A stretch of 64,000 nucleotides of DNA, from NCBI GenBank assembly GCA_022575985.1, contig JAKSXM010000014.1:29388001-29452000 (forward strand). The letters are read 5' to 3'. Positions 49,488 to 60,545 of the stretch are shown in pieces. The stretch comes from Anagrus nilaparvatae (lineage: Eukaryota; Arthropoda; Insecta; Hymenoptera; Mymaridae). How positions within the stretch are numbered: position 1 is the first letter of the stretch; the number at the start of each line of letters is the position of its first letter. Below the pieces are notes generated by a model, which searched no databases, was not told the DNA's origin, and saw nothing but the letters and a program-made list of their open reading frames with translations. The translations under genes and the position numbers were made by a program.

Positions 49488-50284
49488 ATGTTATTATTCT
49501 GTATCTTTTGCAAATTGTCAGGTGCAGAACGAAAGTTTCGAGCCACGCCCGATCGCCAATCACGTCAAAATCGACAGAGCCTCTTTTGTTTCCAACTATA
49601 TAATGTTTTTGATGGCCATCCTTGCGGACATCCATTAAGTCCAAAAATGAGACTTTTCAATGTATATAAAACTTTAATAGAATCTTTTTATTTATTATAA
49701 GGGTTTTCGTACTAAATCAAACTTGTTTTATATAAACAGCAGGTTATGAAAATAACAATTGTTATTATGGTGCATTTTTGCTCTCAGCAATAAATAGGGA
49801 TATATATATAAGAAGTATATTAAGGGCACCTCAAGGCTTTCAGATCATTAAGAAGAAGCACCCTAATTTATTTCATTTAAATTTTTTGAATTTCATGTCT
49901 ATACAGAAAATATTTAAATACTTTTTAATACAATATTTAATTAATTTAATAGTAAAATTTTTTATTGTCAATCTATTTTTTTTGACATACTGGTGAGAAA
50001 ATTGAAATTGTCATTCGTGATTCCATGCATTGTTGATAACCCTTTAATATAATCTTTTTTAGTTCCAAAAGCTCTCATAATTCATGTCCCTAACTTTAAT
50101 TAAGTCCCATTTTACAATCCTGACAATATTAAAATCAGGCTTCCCTTATCCTCTGATTCATGATCGTTCACTTGCCCTCTACTATCAGTTGCTAGAATTA
50201 TGGGGTGCTGTTCCATATAAAAGTTTTAAAAGGCTCTATAATGGTGACTGTTTGGTTAACCTTACGGAAAACACATATTATTCC
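49488..50284 (+). pseudogene. Unrecognised coding-like remnants, cut by a transposon
   Basis: Three stretches have balanced amino-acid content. 49515-49635 after a TTGTCAG acceptor-like site reads ESFEPRPIANHVKIDRASF. 49745-49870 reads NNCYYGAFLLSAINRDIYI. 50084-50284 reads HDRSLALYYQLLELWGAVPY and NGDCLVNLTENTYYS. The last is interrupted exactly after TCC (50284) by the Mutator-like element; the frame resumes past 51613. They could be exons of one decayed gene. No family recognised. Confidence 0.35.
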
Positions 50285-51604
50285 GGAAGATATGACTTAC
50301 GCCACCGAAAAACTACGTCACCAGAGATTTTGCCACCAAGACTTCGCCACAAATGTATGACCACCAATAAATGTTGACACATAAAAATTGCATACAGACT
50401 ATAATTTAAAAACATTTCTTGGATACGATTCTATTTGACCATCAGTGATTTTCACACGTATATTTTGAATGTCAAATTTTTACACGAAAAATTTAACTAC
50501 CATAAAGTTTGACACCAAAAATTGACCACGAGAATATTAAAAAAAAAATAAAAACATTTCATACTATATGGTACTTTTTTCCTTATATTTTAATATTATA
50601 GAGATTAATTTTACAAAAAATTTTGCATCAAAGATTAAAATGTTAAAAAAATATTTTTGTGGTCAACTTTTTTGTGTCAAACTTTATAGGTGGTTAAATT
50701 TTTCATATCAAAAATCGACATTAAAAATATCCGTGTAAAAGTCACTGTTGGTCAATTAGAATCGTATCCAAAAAATGTTTTTATATTATACTCTGTATGC
50801 AATTTTTATGTATCAATATTTTTTGGTGGTCATATGTTCGTGGCGAACTCTCTGTGGCAAAATCTCCGGTGACGTAGTTTTTCGGTGGTAGTAGAAGAAC
50901 CTGGTACATGAAATTTTAAAAGTGTGACTTTTCCACGCAATCAATGAATTGGCCTGATTTTTTTTGCAATCGCTTCCAAATTGTACCCAGAAAAATGGAA
51001 CCCGAGTGAAAATTAGTGCACGAACCCCCAAGTGGGTCAAAAACCCCCCCTTACTACCCCCAAATGAACATTTTTCAAAAATAAAAAATTAAAGCAGAGA
51101 ACAGTTGGAAAACCGATATTATGCAATAAAATATTGAAAAATATAAAAAAAATAAACAATTAACCCCTTTTCACCCCCTGAAACCCTCTAATTACCCTAA
51201 AATACAAATTTTAGCTGGAGACTGAAGTATCCATTAAAGTGGTTCAAAAAAGGGATCCAGGGGGTTTTTGAGGTCGCTAAATACGAATTTCATAATAAAA
51301 TTGGAAAATTCTTTCTAGAAAATTCAAAATGGCGGATTTTCCACAATAAAAAACAAAAAATTAGCAACTGTTCGTTGCTTTAATTTTTTATTTTTGAAAA
51401 ATGTTCATTTGGGGGTAGTAAGGGGGGGTTTTTGACCCACTTGGGGGTTCGTGCACTAATTTTCACTCGGGTTCCATTTTTCTGGGTACAATTTGGAAGC
51501 GATTGCAAAAAAAATCAGACCAATTTATTGATTGCGTGGAAAAGTCACACTTTTAAAATTTCATGTACCAGGTTCTTCTACTATGGCGTAAGTCATATCT
51601 TCCT
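50285..51604. mobile_element. Mutator-like foldback MITE with perfect 9-bp duplication
   Basis: Flanked by TATTATTCC at 50276-50284 and 51605-51613. Ends are GGAAGATATGACTTACGCCA and its inverse TGGCGTAAGTCATATCTTCC. A 9-bp duplication with long inverted arms is typical of Mutator-like elements. The arms carry (G/A)CCAC-type words about every 15 bp (50301, 50317, 50332, 50346, 50360), which may be transposase-binding repeats. Without the inner insertion it is about 621 bp. No transposase. Confidence 0.9.
50889..51584. mobile_element. Foldback element (696 bp) nested in the Mutator-like MITE
   Basis: Ends TAGTAGAAGAACCTGGTACA and its inverse, ending CTACTA; the arms exceed 220 bp and are nearly identical. 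It interrupts the right arm of the outer element between TTCGGTGG and CGTAAGTC, duplicating TGG (50886-50888, 51585-51587). The intact left outer arm shows the empty site. A 3-bp duplication fits PIF/Harbinger or CACTA types. The two mirrored frames (MTHLGVRALIFTRVPFFWVQ) come from the two arms and are not genes. Confidence 0.9.
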
Positions 51605-51649
51605 ATTATTCCTTAAACATCTACATAAAGACCCAGATTAAAATAGTCT

Positions 51650-52660
51650 TTCAAATGAACATTTTATGGCTGTTTAATTCAAAAGATTTAAATTAAAATT
51701 TATTTCTTACTTTTCACACAGTAAACTTCTAATTAAGTAATTATAATTATACAAAATTAATGTCACAGCATCCGCGACTGGAAAGTAGGAGAATGGATCC
51801 ATTTTCAAGTTTTAATTTAAAAATTATTTATTCCTTTCAAACTTATATTTTTAATAAATTTAATATATTTTCTTATATTATACAAATATAATAAAGTTAG
51901 AAGTATGTTTTAAGATGCTTACCTAAAATGCTTTACTTCTTATATAACATACAAAAACCATTTCTCGTGCAAGAAAAGTTACGCCATCTAGTTTTTTAAA
52001 TTGAATTTCAAAAAGTCATTTATGTATACTTTGACAAAGAACTCTTTATATTAGTTCAATACATTGATATATTCTTAGTTAAGTAAATAGAATATTTAAA
52101 ATAGTCAAACCGTAGAAATATTATAAAATAAAAAGTTGCATTTATTTGATACAATTTTTATTGAGATTTTGCTTAAAAAGTTTTACAGCAAATATTATTT
52201 ACCTAACTAATTAAACTTAAAATTATATAGAATATATCAATGTATTGGACTGTTATGTAGAATTCTATACACAAAGGACTTTTTGAAATTCAATTTTAAA
52301 AACTAGATGGCGTAACTTTTCTTGCACAAGAAATGGTTTTCGTATGTTATATAAGAAGTAAAGCATTTCAGGTAAGCATCTTAAAACATACTTCTAACTT
52401 TATTAAATTTCTATAATATAAGAAAAAATATTAAATTTATCAAAAATATAAGTTTGAAAGGTATAAATAATTTTTAAATTAATGCTTGAAAATGAATCCA
52501 TTCACCGATTTCCTAATCGCAGATGCCATAAAATTAATTTTATATAGTTATAATTATTTAAACTACATATATCTTATGAGAATACTTTTGTATCAAGATT
52601 CAAAAATATTTTAAAGTTGTGGTTTTGAACAGTTTATTTTTAAATAAATTTTATCATTTC
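51650..52660. repeat. Second copy of the intron 6 hairpin
   Basis: Both arms match 35610-36640 in the same orientation, including the CTAGATGGCGT-flanked centre and the right-end AAAGTTGTGGTTTTGAACAG. The outermost left-arm segment is missing and its left edge lies within about 40 bp of the Mutator-like element ending at 51604. It runs into the exon 7 copy at 52863. Confidence 0.85.
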
Positions 52661-52862
52661 TGATATTAAAAAATTTTGGTTTTTTGGTCTGATTTTCATT
52701 CTTTTTACAAAATAGCATACAAATATTCTTAAATGAAAAAAGAATACAAAATATTATTTCTATATTATTATTATTATTTAAATAAATCCAGAAAAATAAA
52801 ATTATTTACATTACATGAATCAAAAACTATTTTCTTTAAATTTTCTTTCTTTATTTTCTCAG

Positions 52863-53018
52863 ATTCAAACATTTCCACCTTTCCCTGGAAACGAGAAAAA
52901 TTATCTACGAGCTCAAATTGCTAGTATTAGTTCATCTACGCAAGCTTCACCTGTTGGTTATTTCAAGCATGTTGGAAAAGAATTAAATTAACAAGACGAA
53001 AATGAAGAGGCAGAATAT
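52863..53018 (+). pseudogene. Duplicated, broken copy of radial spoke exon 7
   Basis: Matches exon 7 (36835 onward) with its polypyrimidine tract and AG acceptor intact at 52861-52862. By eye there are six substitutions over about 155 bp. One turns GAA into TAA (52989-52991), ending the frame after 42 codons. Homology stops inside the acidic stretch and joins straight to hairpin sequence of the next copy, with 2 bp (AT) shared at the junction. Upstream, 51650-52862 copies the end of intron 6. It lies 16.0 kb downstream of the real exon in the same orientation. No donor site or downstream exon follows, so it cannot encode a spoke protein. Confidence 0.88.
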
Positions 53019-53670
53019 ATTCCAATACATTGATATATTCTATATAAATTCAAAGTTAATTAGTTAATTAAAATAATCGAATCGTAGAAATATTATGAAA
53101 TAAAAAGTTGCATTTACTTGATAAAATTTTTATTGAGAATTTTCTAATTAATAAAAAGTTTTATAACAAATATGTATTACTTAATAAATTTGCATTTAAA
53201 TTCTATACAACATATTAATGTATTATAATATCATGCGTAGAATTCTTTGTCATAGTATACAAAAACGACTTTTAGAAATTCAATTTAAAAAAGTAGATGG
53301 CGTAACTTTTCTTGCAAAAGAAATGGTTTTTGTATGTTATATAAGAAGTAATGCATTTTAGATGTGCATCTTTAAACATACTTCTAACTTTATTATATTT
53401 GTATAATTTAAAAATATAATAAGAAAAAATATTAAATTTGTTAAAAATATAAGTTTGAAAGGTATAAATAATTTTTAAATTAATGCTTGAAAATAAATCC
53501 ATTCTTCGATTTCCTAATCGCAGGTGCCATAACATTAGTTTTGTATAATTATAATTATTTAGACTACATAAATCTTTTGAATAATTTTATGTATAAAAAT
53601 TGAAAACTACCTATGTTGACTGTTGTGGTTTGAACAGTTTATTTATAAATAAATTTTATTACTTTGGATA
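53017..53670. repeat. Third, half copy of the intron 6 hairpin
   Basis: Begins abruptly with TTCCAATACATTGATATATT, equivalent to about 35998 in the intron, and keeps the loop and whole right arm but no left arm. It abuts the truncated exon copy, marking a tandem-duplication joint. Confidence 0.82.
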
Positions 53671-53997
53671 TTATAAAATTTTGGTTTTTGATCTGAACTT
53701 AATTCTATTAACAAAATACCATGCAAAAATTCCTAAATAAAAAATAGAATCTTAAATATTATTTTTGTGAACTATTTCTGTAACATAAATTATAGGAAAA
53801 TTTGTAATAGTAAAAGCAAAAACTTCCTATGATTTATAACGCATAAGCCTCTGTTATAGTAGCAATAAGATTTGTTTTGATTTCGGTTAATCCAATGGAT
53901 ATTTATAAAAAATAAAATTTATTAAAAGTAAATAAACCCAGAAAAATAAAATTATATACATTACATAGAACAAAAACTATTTTCTTTAAATATTTTC

Positions 53998-54115
53998 CCA
54001 GATTCAAACATTTCGGCTGTTCTGTGGGAACAAGAAAAGTTATCTTCGAGCTCAAATAGCTTGTATTAGTTCATATACGCAAATTTTTCCAGTTGGCTAT
54101 ATTTCAAGCATCTTT
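53998..54115 (+). pseudogene. Second, more decayed copy of radial spoke exon 7
   Basis: The reading IQTF, then LRAQIA, then SYTQIFPVGY, is recognisable against exon 7 ([34 protein letters not shown]), with many substitutions and small indels and a shifted frame after PVGY. It follows a partial copy of the intron 6 hairpin (53017-53670) and about 330 bp of altered spacer. Being more diverged than the 52863 copy, it probably comes from an older duplication or a less constrained one. Confidence 0.75.
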
Positions 54116-54310
54116 AAATCAGATCAATATTTGCCTAGGCTTTTTCGTAGTTTACAACAGCTTTCGAAAAAGGCTGGGGAGGAATAGATCCTGGCGTAGT
54201 TTTAAGAAGAATTGAGAACTGCTATGAACATTTTAGGCCATCTGACCATACCTTGTAAGATACCAATTTCTGCTCGAGGTTTTATTAGTTATTTCCTCAT
54301 TTCCATAAAC
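54116..54310 (+). other. Coding-like remnant, unrecognised
   Basis: GC content rises and one frame reads YLPRLFRSLQQLSKKAGEE before a stop; a neighbouring frame then reads GVVLRRIENCYEHFRPSDH. The shift suggests an old frameshifted exon. I do not recognise the family. It directly follows the third exon 7 copy and is not part of the intact radial spoke gene. Confidence 0.3.
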
Positions 54311-56189
54311 GGTTTCGAGCAATGATTAGAGAATGAAGAAAAAATTAAAATATGATTTTGTATCTATTTCTTGATATGATTTTTGTATTTTCGTTAAATA
54401 CATCTGCTTTTTTATTTATTCAATTTTTTCACTCAAGTATATTACATTTTTTATATTTTTATAGTTTTTTTTTTGTAATTATTTTTAAGAAAGCCTTCTG
54501 AGACATAAATAATAGTTAAAAAAAAAGCTGGTTTTATTACATCGTCTATATTTTTAAAAATAAGTTATAAAAAAAAAATTTAATAAAAAGAAAATACTGT
54601 TGGTTCGTTTTCTAGAACATGTAACAACTTACCTAAATGAAATTCTCATTTTATGACACACTAACTCTCACATGGATTCATAAACTTTTAAAGGTAATAT
54701 ATATAGCTATATCGTATAAGAAATGAAGTAAACCAAACCTGTAATAATTTCGTTCTTCTCATATATCGAGCTATTCTTCTTCCACAACCATTTTTTTTTT
54801 TTTTTATTTTTTTTTTTTTGTTCTTTTTTTTCAGTTTTAACAACCTTAGCATTATATAGTATATTGAGCATGTTCATTTGTGCTCGTTCTTTCATATTCA
54901 TGTATTATTATGTTGAAAAAAGAAAAAAGAGTTCGAAAGATTGTAGCTTATTGGAGAATAAGCTGTTGTTATGAAATTAGTATGTGCGATCGGACGTAAA
55001 AAGTTAATCGCTTCCGTAGCTGTAGGATTGGGCGTTAGTCTTAAAAGTTTAAAATTCAAAACTGACAATTTCATGAATTCTTGCTTTTCTATTGGTTCTT
55101 ATATTTAGATTCATTATATGGTTGCATGACTAATTTTCCTTATTCTTCATTTTTTTTCCTCCCTTTTTTTTATCAGAATATTATTAGCATGCACTTTTAA
55201 AAACACGAAGGGCGAAAGTTATATTGTATTAAAAAGGGTTCCTATTTTCTTTTGTATATATATATATATGTATGTATATATAAATATAAAATCTCGTGAT
55301 AAACATTATTCGTGAGTAATATCCTATAAGAGCTGTTTGATAATATACCCTCAGATTACATTTTATATTTTACATATAAATATACATAAAATTATTCAAA
55401 CTTATGTGTATACACATACAGATAAAAACATAGATATTCATGTTTTTGCTCGTGTTTAATTTTTTTTCTGGTTTTATGCGTTTTTGTGTATACAGGAAAT
55501 TAGAAAAATAATAAAAATTTTAGTGCTATTTTAAATGTAATGATTTGATGATATTTAATTTTCTTTAATTTGATTGATTATCCTTTCAGAAATATGGATG
55601 TCTTGTTCTTCAAAGAAATTCCGTTTCAAATGCTAGCATTCTTGAATAAATTTGAAATAGATTTGTTGAAATTATTGGTATATTCATATACTTCTTTTTT
55701 GAATTAAAAAGGAACTGAAAGAAAATATTTGCTTATTGATTGAAATTTTATTTAGCAACAATTAGGTAATTCTCTAATCTTGGAGAGTTTAGGCAGAAGC
55801 TCTGAAAAACTGAAAAAAAAAGGATAATGATAGTCAATTTGGTACAATAATTATACTTTTCCAGGCTGTTAGCCAGGGGGCTCAGGGGGCTTTAGACCCA
55901 TCGCCGAAATGTTTTTTTTATTGAGAGGGAGCATTTACATTAAAGCTCTCCCTCTCGAAGCCGTCTCCGAAAAAAAACTTGGATACGTTGAAAACACAGA
56001 TTATACAAAAACGTGTTAATTTATTTATAATGATAGAATATTAAGGAACAATAATTTTCATTTATAATAAAAATTTGGTAATTAACAAAAAAGAATTCAT
56101 TGGTAATTCAAACATTCTGTTATATTTATAATAACACTTGGTCATTTCACTTGCGAGAAAAAATATTATTTTTGCCCGCCCGGGCGTAA
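54311..56189. other. Gene-poor sequence with unclassified patches
   Basis: 54955-55060 is mildly GC-rich (GTGCGATCGGACG, CGCTTCCGTAGCTGTAGG). 55865-55975 has CCAGGGGGCTCAGGGGGCTT and an inverted AGAGGGAGC/GCTCTCCCTCT pair about 30 bp apart. No gene supported. Confidence 0.4.
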
Positions 56190-56380
56190 AATTTTTTGTG
56201 AAATTTCAGCACGCGTTTTAAGCCCAGTAGGGCAAAAAGTAGTGTAAGCACCATGGGCGAAATACTTTAGACATTAGCGTGAACACATGCCACTCGTGTC
56301 CGGCTTCGCCGAGCACTCGTGCTAATACTCACATTAGTGTCTAAATTTCTGCGCTCTTGATACTTAATATACTATTTTAA
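56190..56380. repeat. Palindromic repeat related to 22040-22400
   Basis: CTTTAGACATTAGCGTGAAC pairs with ACATTAGTGTCTAAAT, with a GC-rich core CGGCTTCGCCGAGCACTCGT. Ends with CGCTCTTGATACTTAATATA, the same as at 22385. Confidence 0.7.
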
Positions 56381-56647
56381 TAAGAACAAATTATCAAATA
56401 AAAATATGTATATGAAATAATTTTAGTTTTCAAGAAATTCAAAAAATGATGATCTAACAGTACAACTGATGTATTTAACTTTGGCTAATTTCGTTTGTGG
56501 CCATGTAAGATCAAGAATTACATTAAATTTTAGTAAAAAATAAAAAATAAATTGATATTTCTTATCTTTAATTATTTACTTCAAAAATATAAAATAATAC
56601 AAAAATAACAAAAATGAAGATTTATAATATTAATAAATTTAAAAAAA

Positions 56648-56833
56648 TTGAATATGTGGTCAAGTTATAAGTTCAATAAGGTGCGAAAAAGATGGAAATT
56701 TCAAGCAAATCCAAATGAATCAAAAAAGAAGATTGATGATTTCTTAATAACCGAGAAAAACCGGCAAAACGATCGTTATACACAAGTACATGACGTTCAC
56801 AGCAGGCGGGCTCAACGTCAATGTTTATGCTAG
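56648..56833 (+). pseudogene. Possible non-LTR retrotransposon endonuclease fragment
   Basis: Reads RKRWKFQANPNESKKKIDDF followed by LITEKNRQNDR. The spacing W, PN, K, IDxxLI resembles the late part of APE-type endonucleases of RTE/Jockey-like retrotransposons, where the pattern is W-(S)PN-G-x-(K/R)-x-x-IDY. The following SDH catalytic motif is not visible. No neighbouring reverse transcriptase. A chance match is possible, since only a few residues carry the case. Confidence 0.4.
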
Positions 56834-59800
56834 TATACCTTGCAATATTTTTACGTATAAAAAAAAAAATATATATATAAGTGATAGTATATGCATATAT
56901 TATTCGTTTAAAAAAAATTTTTTTTAATTTTCTTTTATATTATTATATATAGTATGGCATATATAACAATTTTTATTATATCCTCTTATGTATATCTCTT
57001 AGTTTCTTGGTACATTCACAAGCTGTTAATTTATTTATTTTTAAATAAAAAAAAATCAGTTGAGTGAATTTCCTTTTTCGCACCGATCGCGAGAATTCAC
57101 ACGGTTATATTTCGATTAAAGGCAAATAAATTCAAAAATTTTTCTCTTTTAGTTTTCCATATTACAAGTATTACACTTGGTACTTAAATTAGCATTTTAA
57201 TGGTATAAATATATATATATTCCGATATGTTCCAACAATTTTTTTTGCAGTCTCATACAGTATAGCATACCTACATCTATAATATTACTTAAAGATATGC
57301 CTTATTCATGATTTTTTAACCAAAATATTTTTTAATGAATATTGCATATGCATAAAATATACATGATAAACAAAGTATATATATTGCTATCGGTTTCATT
57401 AAATTAGTAGATGACATTGCTACATCATCTTGCTTTTTTTAGCCATAGAGTTTATTATACAGAAACTATATAAAATAAACGATGGTAAATTAATGATTTG
57501 TGACTTGCAAAAATTTTTTTATTTACTATTAAATTGGTCACGACTGTCGACGAGATAAGGTATAGATTGTTATAATATACTTTTTTTTTTGCTAAATAAA
57601 AGAAAAAATTGTTTGTTTTATAGATTAATACATTCAATTTATTTATTGATTATTTACAATTCAATCATTTTATGTGTAATGAAATTGTTTAGTTTTTTTT
57701 TAATTTTAGGAGTTATTACTTTATCAATTTTAACGGTTTTTTTTTTAAATTTTATTTTATTTTTAATTTATCATACAGATATTTAGTGATTTATTTAAAA
57801 ATTTTTTTGTGATTGGTAAATGCAATTTTTAGCTCTGTTAATAAGAATTCTGTCACGTGTTTTGCCACCGCGAATATAAATTATGATTACTGTAAATAAG
57901 ATCAGAATCCTATAACTTTGGGGACAAACATTCTGTTTGAGTAAAATTTAGATTCATACTACTAACTACCTCAAAAACAGGTCAAGGCCAAATATCACTC
58001 TATTTTAAGTACACGTATTTTAACTCAAAATGATAAAAAGCACTGCAACAATCTAAATCAAATAAAAGTAATTCTGTATATGATTTACAGAGGTCTGAAT
58101 CATTCCACTTGTGAGAAAAATTTTAATATATATTAATTATTTTAAAAAAGTGATCAAGAATTACTTTTGTCTCTTTGACCTCGTAAATTCAAAAGTGTAA
58201 ATATCCCAGTCAAATATATGCTATTAATTAAAACTATTTTAGTTAGCAATTTTAGTAAGGTAATGGAGATACTTTCAACCCTAAAGGATTAAATAATTGT
58301 TATATTCTTGCTGAATTATTTTGGAAATAATGAAACAATAATAAAATAAATAAATGATTATTTATAAAAAAAATATATACCATGTAATTCATCAATACAT
58401 TTTCATCTCTGAATGTATACATACTTATATATAATATATATTATCAAACACTTATCCAGATTTCAGAGGGATGGGGGCAAAGAGGCCAAGGTCCATCCTG
58501 AAATGAAAATGTTTATTAAATATAACAATATTTGTGGCTTTATTCTAAAAAATGTTTAATTGTTTATTAAAAAATATTACTTTGTAACAATTTATATTAA
58601 GCATCACTTAAACTTTTGTTGTTAATAAAAAAATTTAAACCATAATAATTATTATTATTAGGTTCTGTCCAACCCTTCCAAAAAAAATTTCTGAATAATT
58701 GCCTAGAAACATGTACGAATAAGATAATTATTAACTATTCCAATTTTCTGAATTTTAATTTTTACTTAAAAATTTGTTAGTATTACATAATACAAAAATG
58801 TGAAGAAAAAGTAAAGAAAAAAATGAAGAAAAAAAATTGACAAATGACGCGAGTAAGACACGCGTTCGCAAGTAACTAAAGCTAATGAGGATCTTTTTTC
58901 TCCTCAATGTACGGGTTATATTTCTCTTTGACACATATAGAAAGAGGGCCTGATGATCTCTGTCCAAGCATCGATCTATCCATCTATCCATCCAGAAATA
59001 AGAGAAGATTCGTTTTTTTTTTTTCTTTTATTTTTTAAAGAGAATCAAAAGGAGATTGATGTGGCACGCTGTTCTTGTTGACAAGAATGTGATAGGGACC
59101 GTTTGTATTTCTGTATCTCTTTATCTTTTTTTGTATTCTAAATTTTTATATAACCAATATTACACGGGTATATAAATATATTTTTTTTTAAAATAAAGGA
59201 ATAAGTGGGCGTTACCATTTCTGTCAGTATTCGAGTTCCTCATCGGGTATTATTATTATTTTTTAACTTTTAAAATATAAAGTGCAGTGATCGCAAAACA
59301 TTATGTAGCTACTCGATAAATAAAAGAGATGAATATACCATATTGAATGTCACTTTAATTTAGTAAGACACACCAAGTTCATTTTATGACATATTATATG
59401 CGGAAGATAAAAGATAATATAGTCCTTTTTTTTTATTTAACTTGTTTTTGTTTTGGATATTTTAATCATGTATTATATATCATATTTTATGACGCATTTA
59501 TTAATACGGGTTATGCATTTATTTTTAGAAATATTTTTATATATTTACTTTACAATGATCAATCAATAGTTGTATCTGATTTTAAGCAATGACGTCATAT
59601 GCTTATGTTCATGGTACTCTGGTTCTTATTTTTTTAAATGTCAAAAATTTTTGTAAAATGAGACACTGGAAATTCTTAGCTCGTAAGGTGAATTGTATGA
59701 GACTAAAATGTTTACATTTTTTATTTTAGGACATTTTTTTTTCTAAAAGTTCCAAAATTTTATTAGATACTTAGTTATCAAAAATTTCAAAAAGTAAGCA

Positions 59801-60440
59801 AATTTTTTACCAATGTCTACACCTAGTTTTTTTAATAATAAGGTAATTTTCATATTAACTTACAATTTAATGTGAAAATCAATAGCCTTAATTTTATACT
59901 TTGAAAATTATTTCTTTAAGGTCAAATTGAACCCTACAAACTGTAAAATCATAAAAATTAATATGTACTAAAAATTTAGAACAGAGTTCCAATTTCAAAT
60001 GCTGCCATTGATTTAGAAGCAGGCCAAAATTTAGAGAACATATTTTGAAAATATTGTATGCCATATTACAAGGCCTTGAAATGAAAAATCATAAACCTGA
60101 GCATAAAATGAGCAATACCAAAATTAAATCATTAATTTATGCAAAATTTCAGTTCTTAATTAAAAATTTTCATAACACAATTATAAAATATTCAAAATTT
60201 AATTCAAAAATATACAAGAAAATTTAATAACGATGAAACTTAAAAAATAAAAATTTTAATTTATCTTAAAAAAATAATCAGTAGAAAAAGTCGAGTTTAG
60301 TAAGGCAACAAGTTACAAGGACAAAGTTACCATTTTATAAAATAAAAAAAGCGTACTTATTTTGTACAAGAAAAAAGGCAAAAAAAAGAAAAAAATCTTA
60401 AATTCAAGTGCATTTATATATATTTTTTTACAATATATGT
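56834..60440. other. AT-rich gene-poor sequence
   Basis: Frames at 57455-57786, 58755-58991, 59386-59592 and 60045-60227 are low complexity. A GC-richer word set near 59205-59245 (GTGGGCGTTACC, CCTCATCGGG) and near 57078 (CACCGATCGCGAG) is unclassified. Confidence 0.5.
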
Positions 60441-60454
60441 TAAAGATAAACAGA

Positions 60455-60545
60455 AGGAAGGACGACGAAAGACGGACGAGACGGGATCCTCGATAGGCGG
60501 AGCTTTTATAAAAGACTTTGTACTTTATATATTTTTGCCGCTACA
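60455..60545 (+). promoter_or_regulatory. TATA-bearing GC patch, promoter-like
   Basis: TATAAAAG at 60507-60514 preceded by a CpG-rich stretch (GACGACGAAAGACGGACGAG, CGATAGGCGGAGC). This is like the 18210-18360 patch in layout. No gene recognised downstream, so it may be the promoter of a gene beyond the window or a chance combination. Confidence 0.3.

Noticed and set aside
50813..51641. Two open frames sharing MTHLGVRALIFTRVPFFWVQ on opposite strands
   Set aside because: They are the two mirror arms of the 696-bp foldback, so their similarity is structural, not evidence of a protein.
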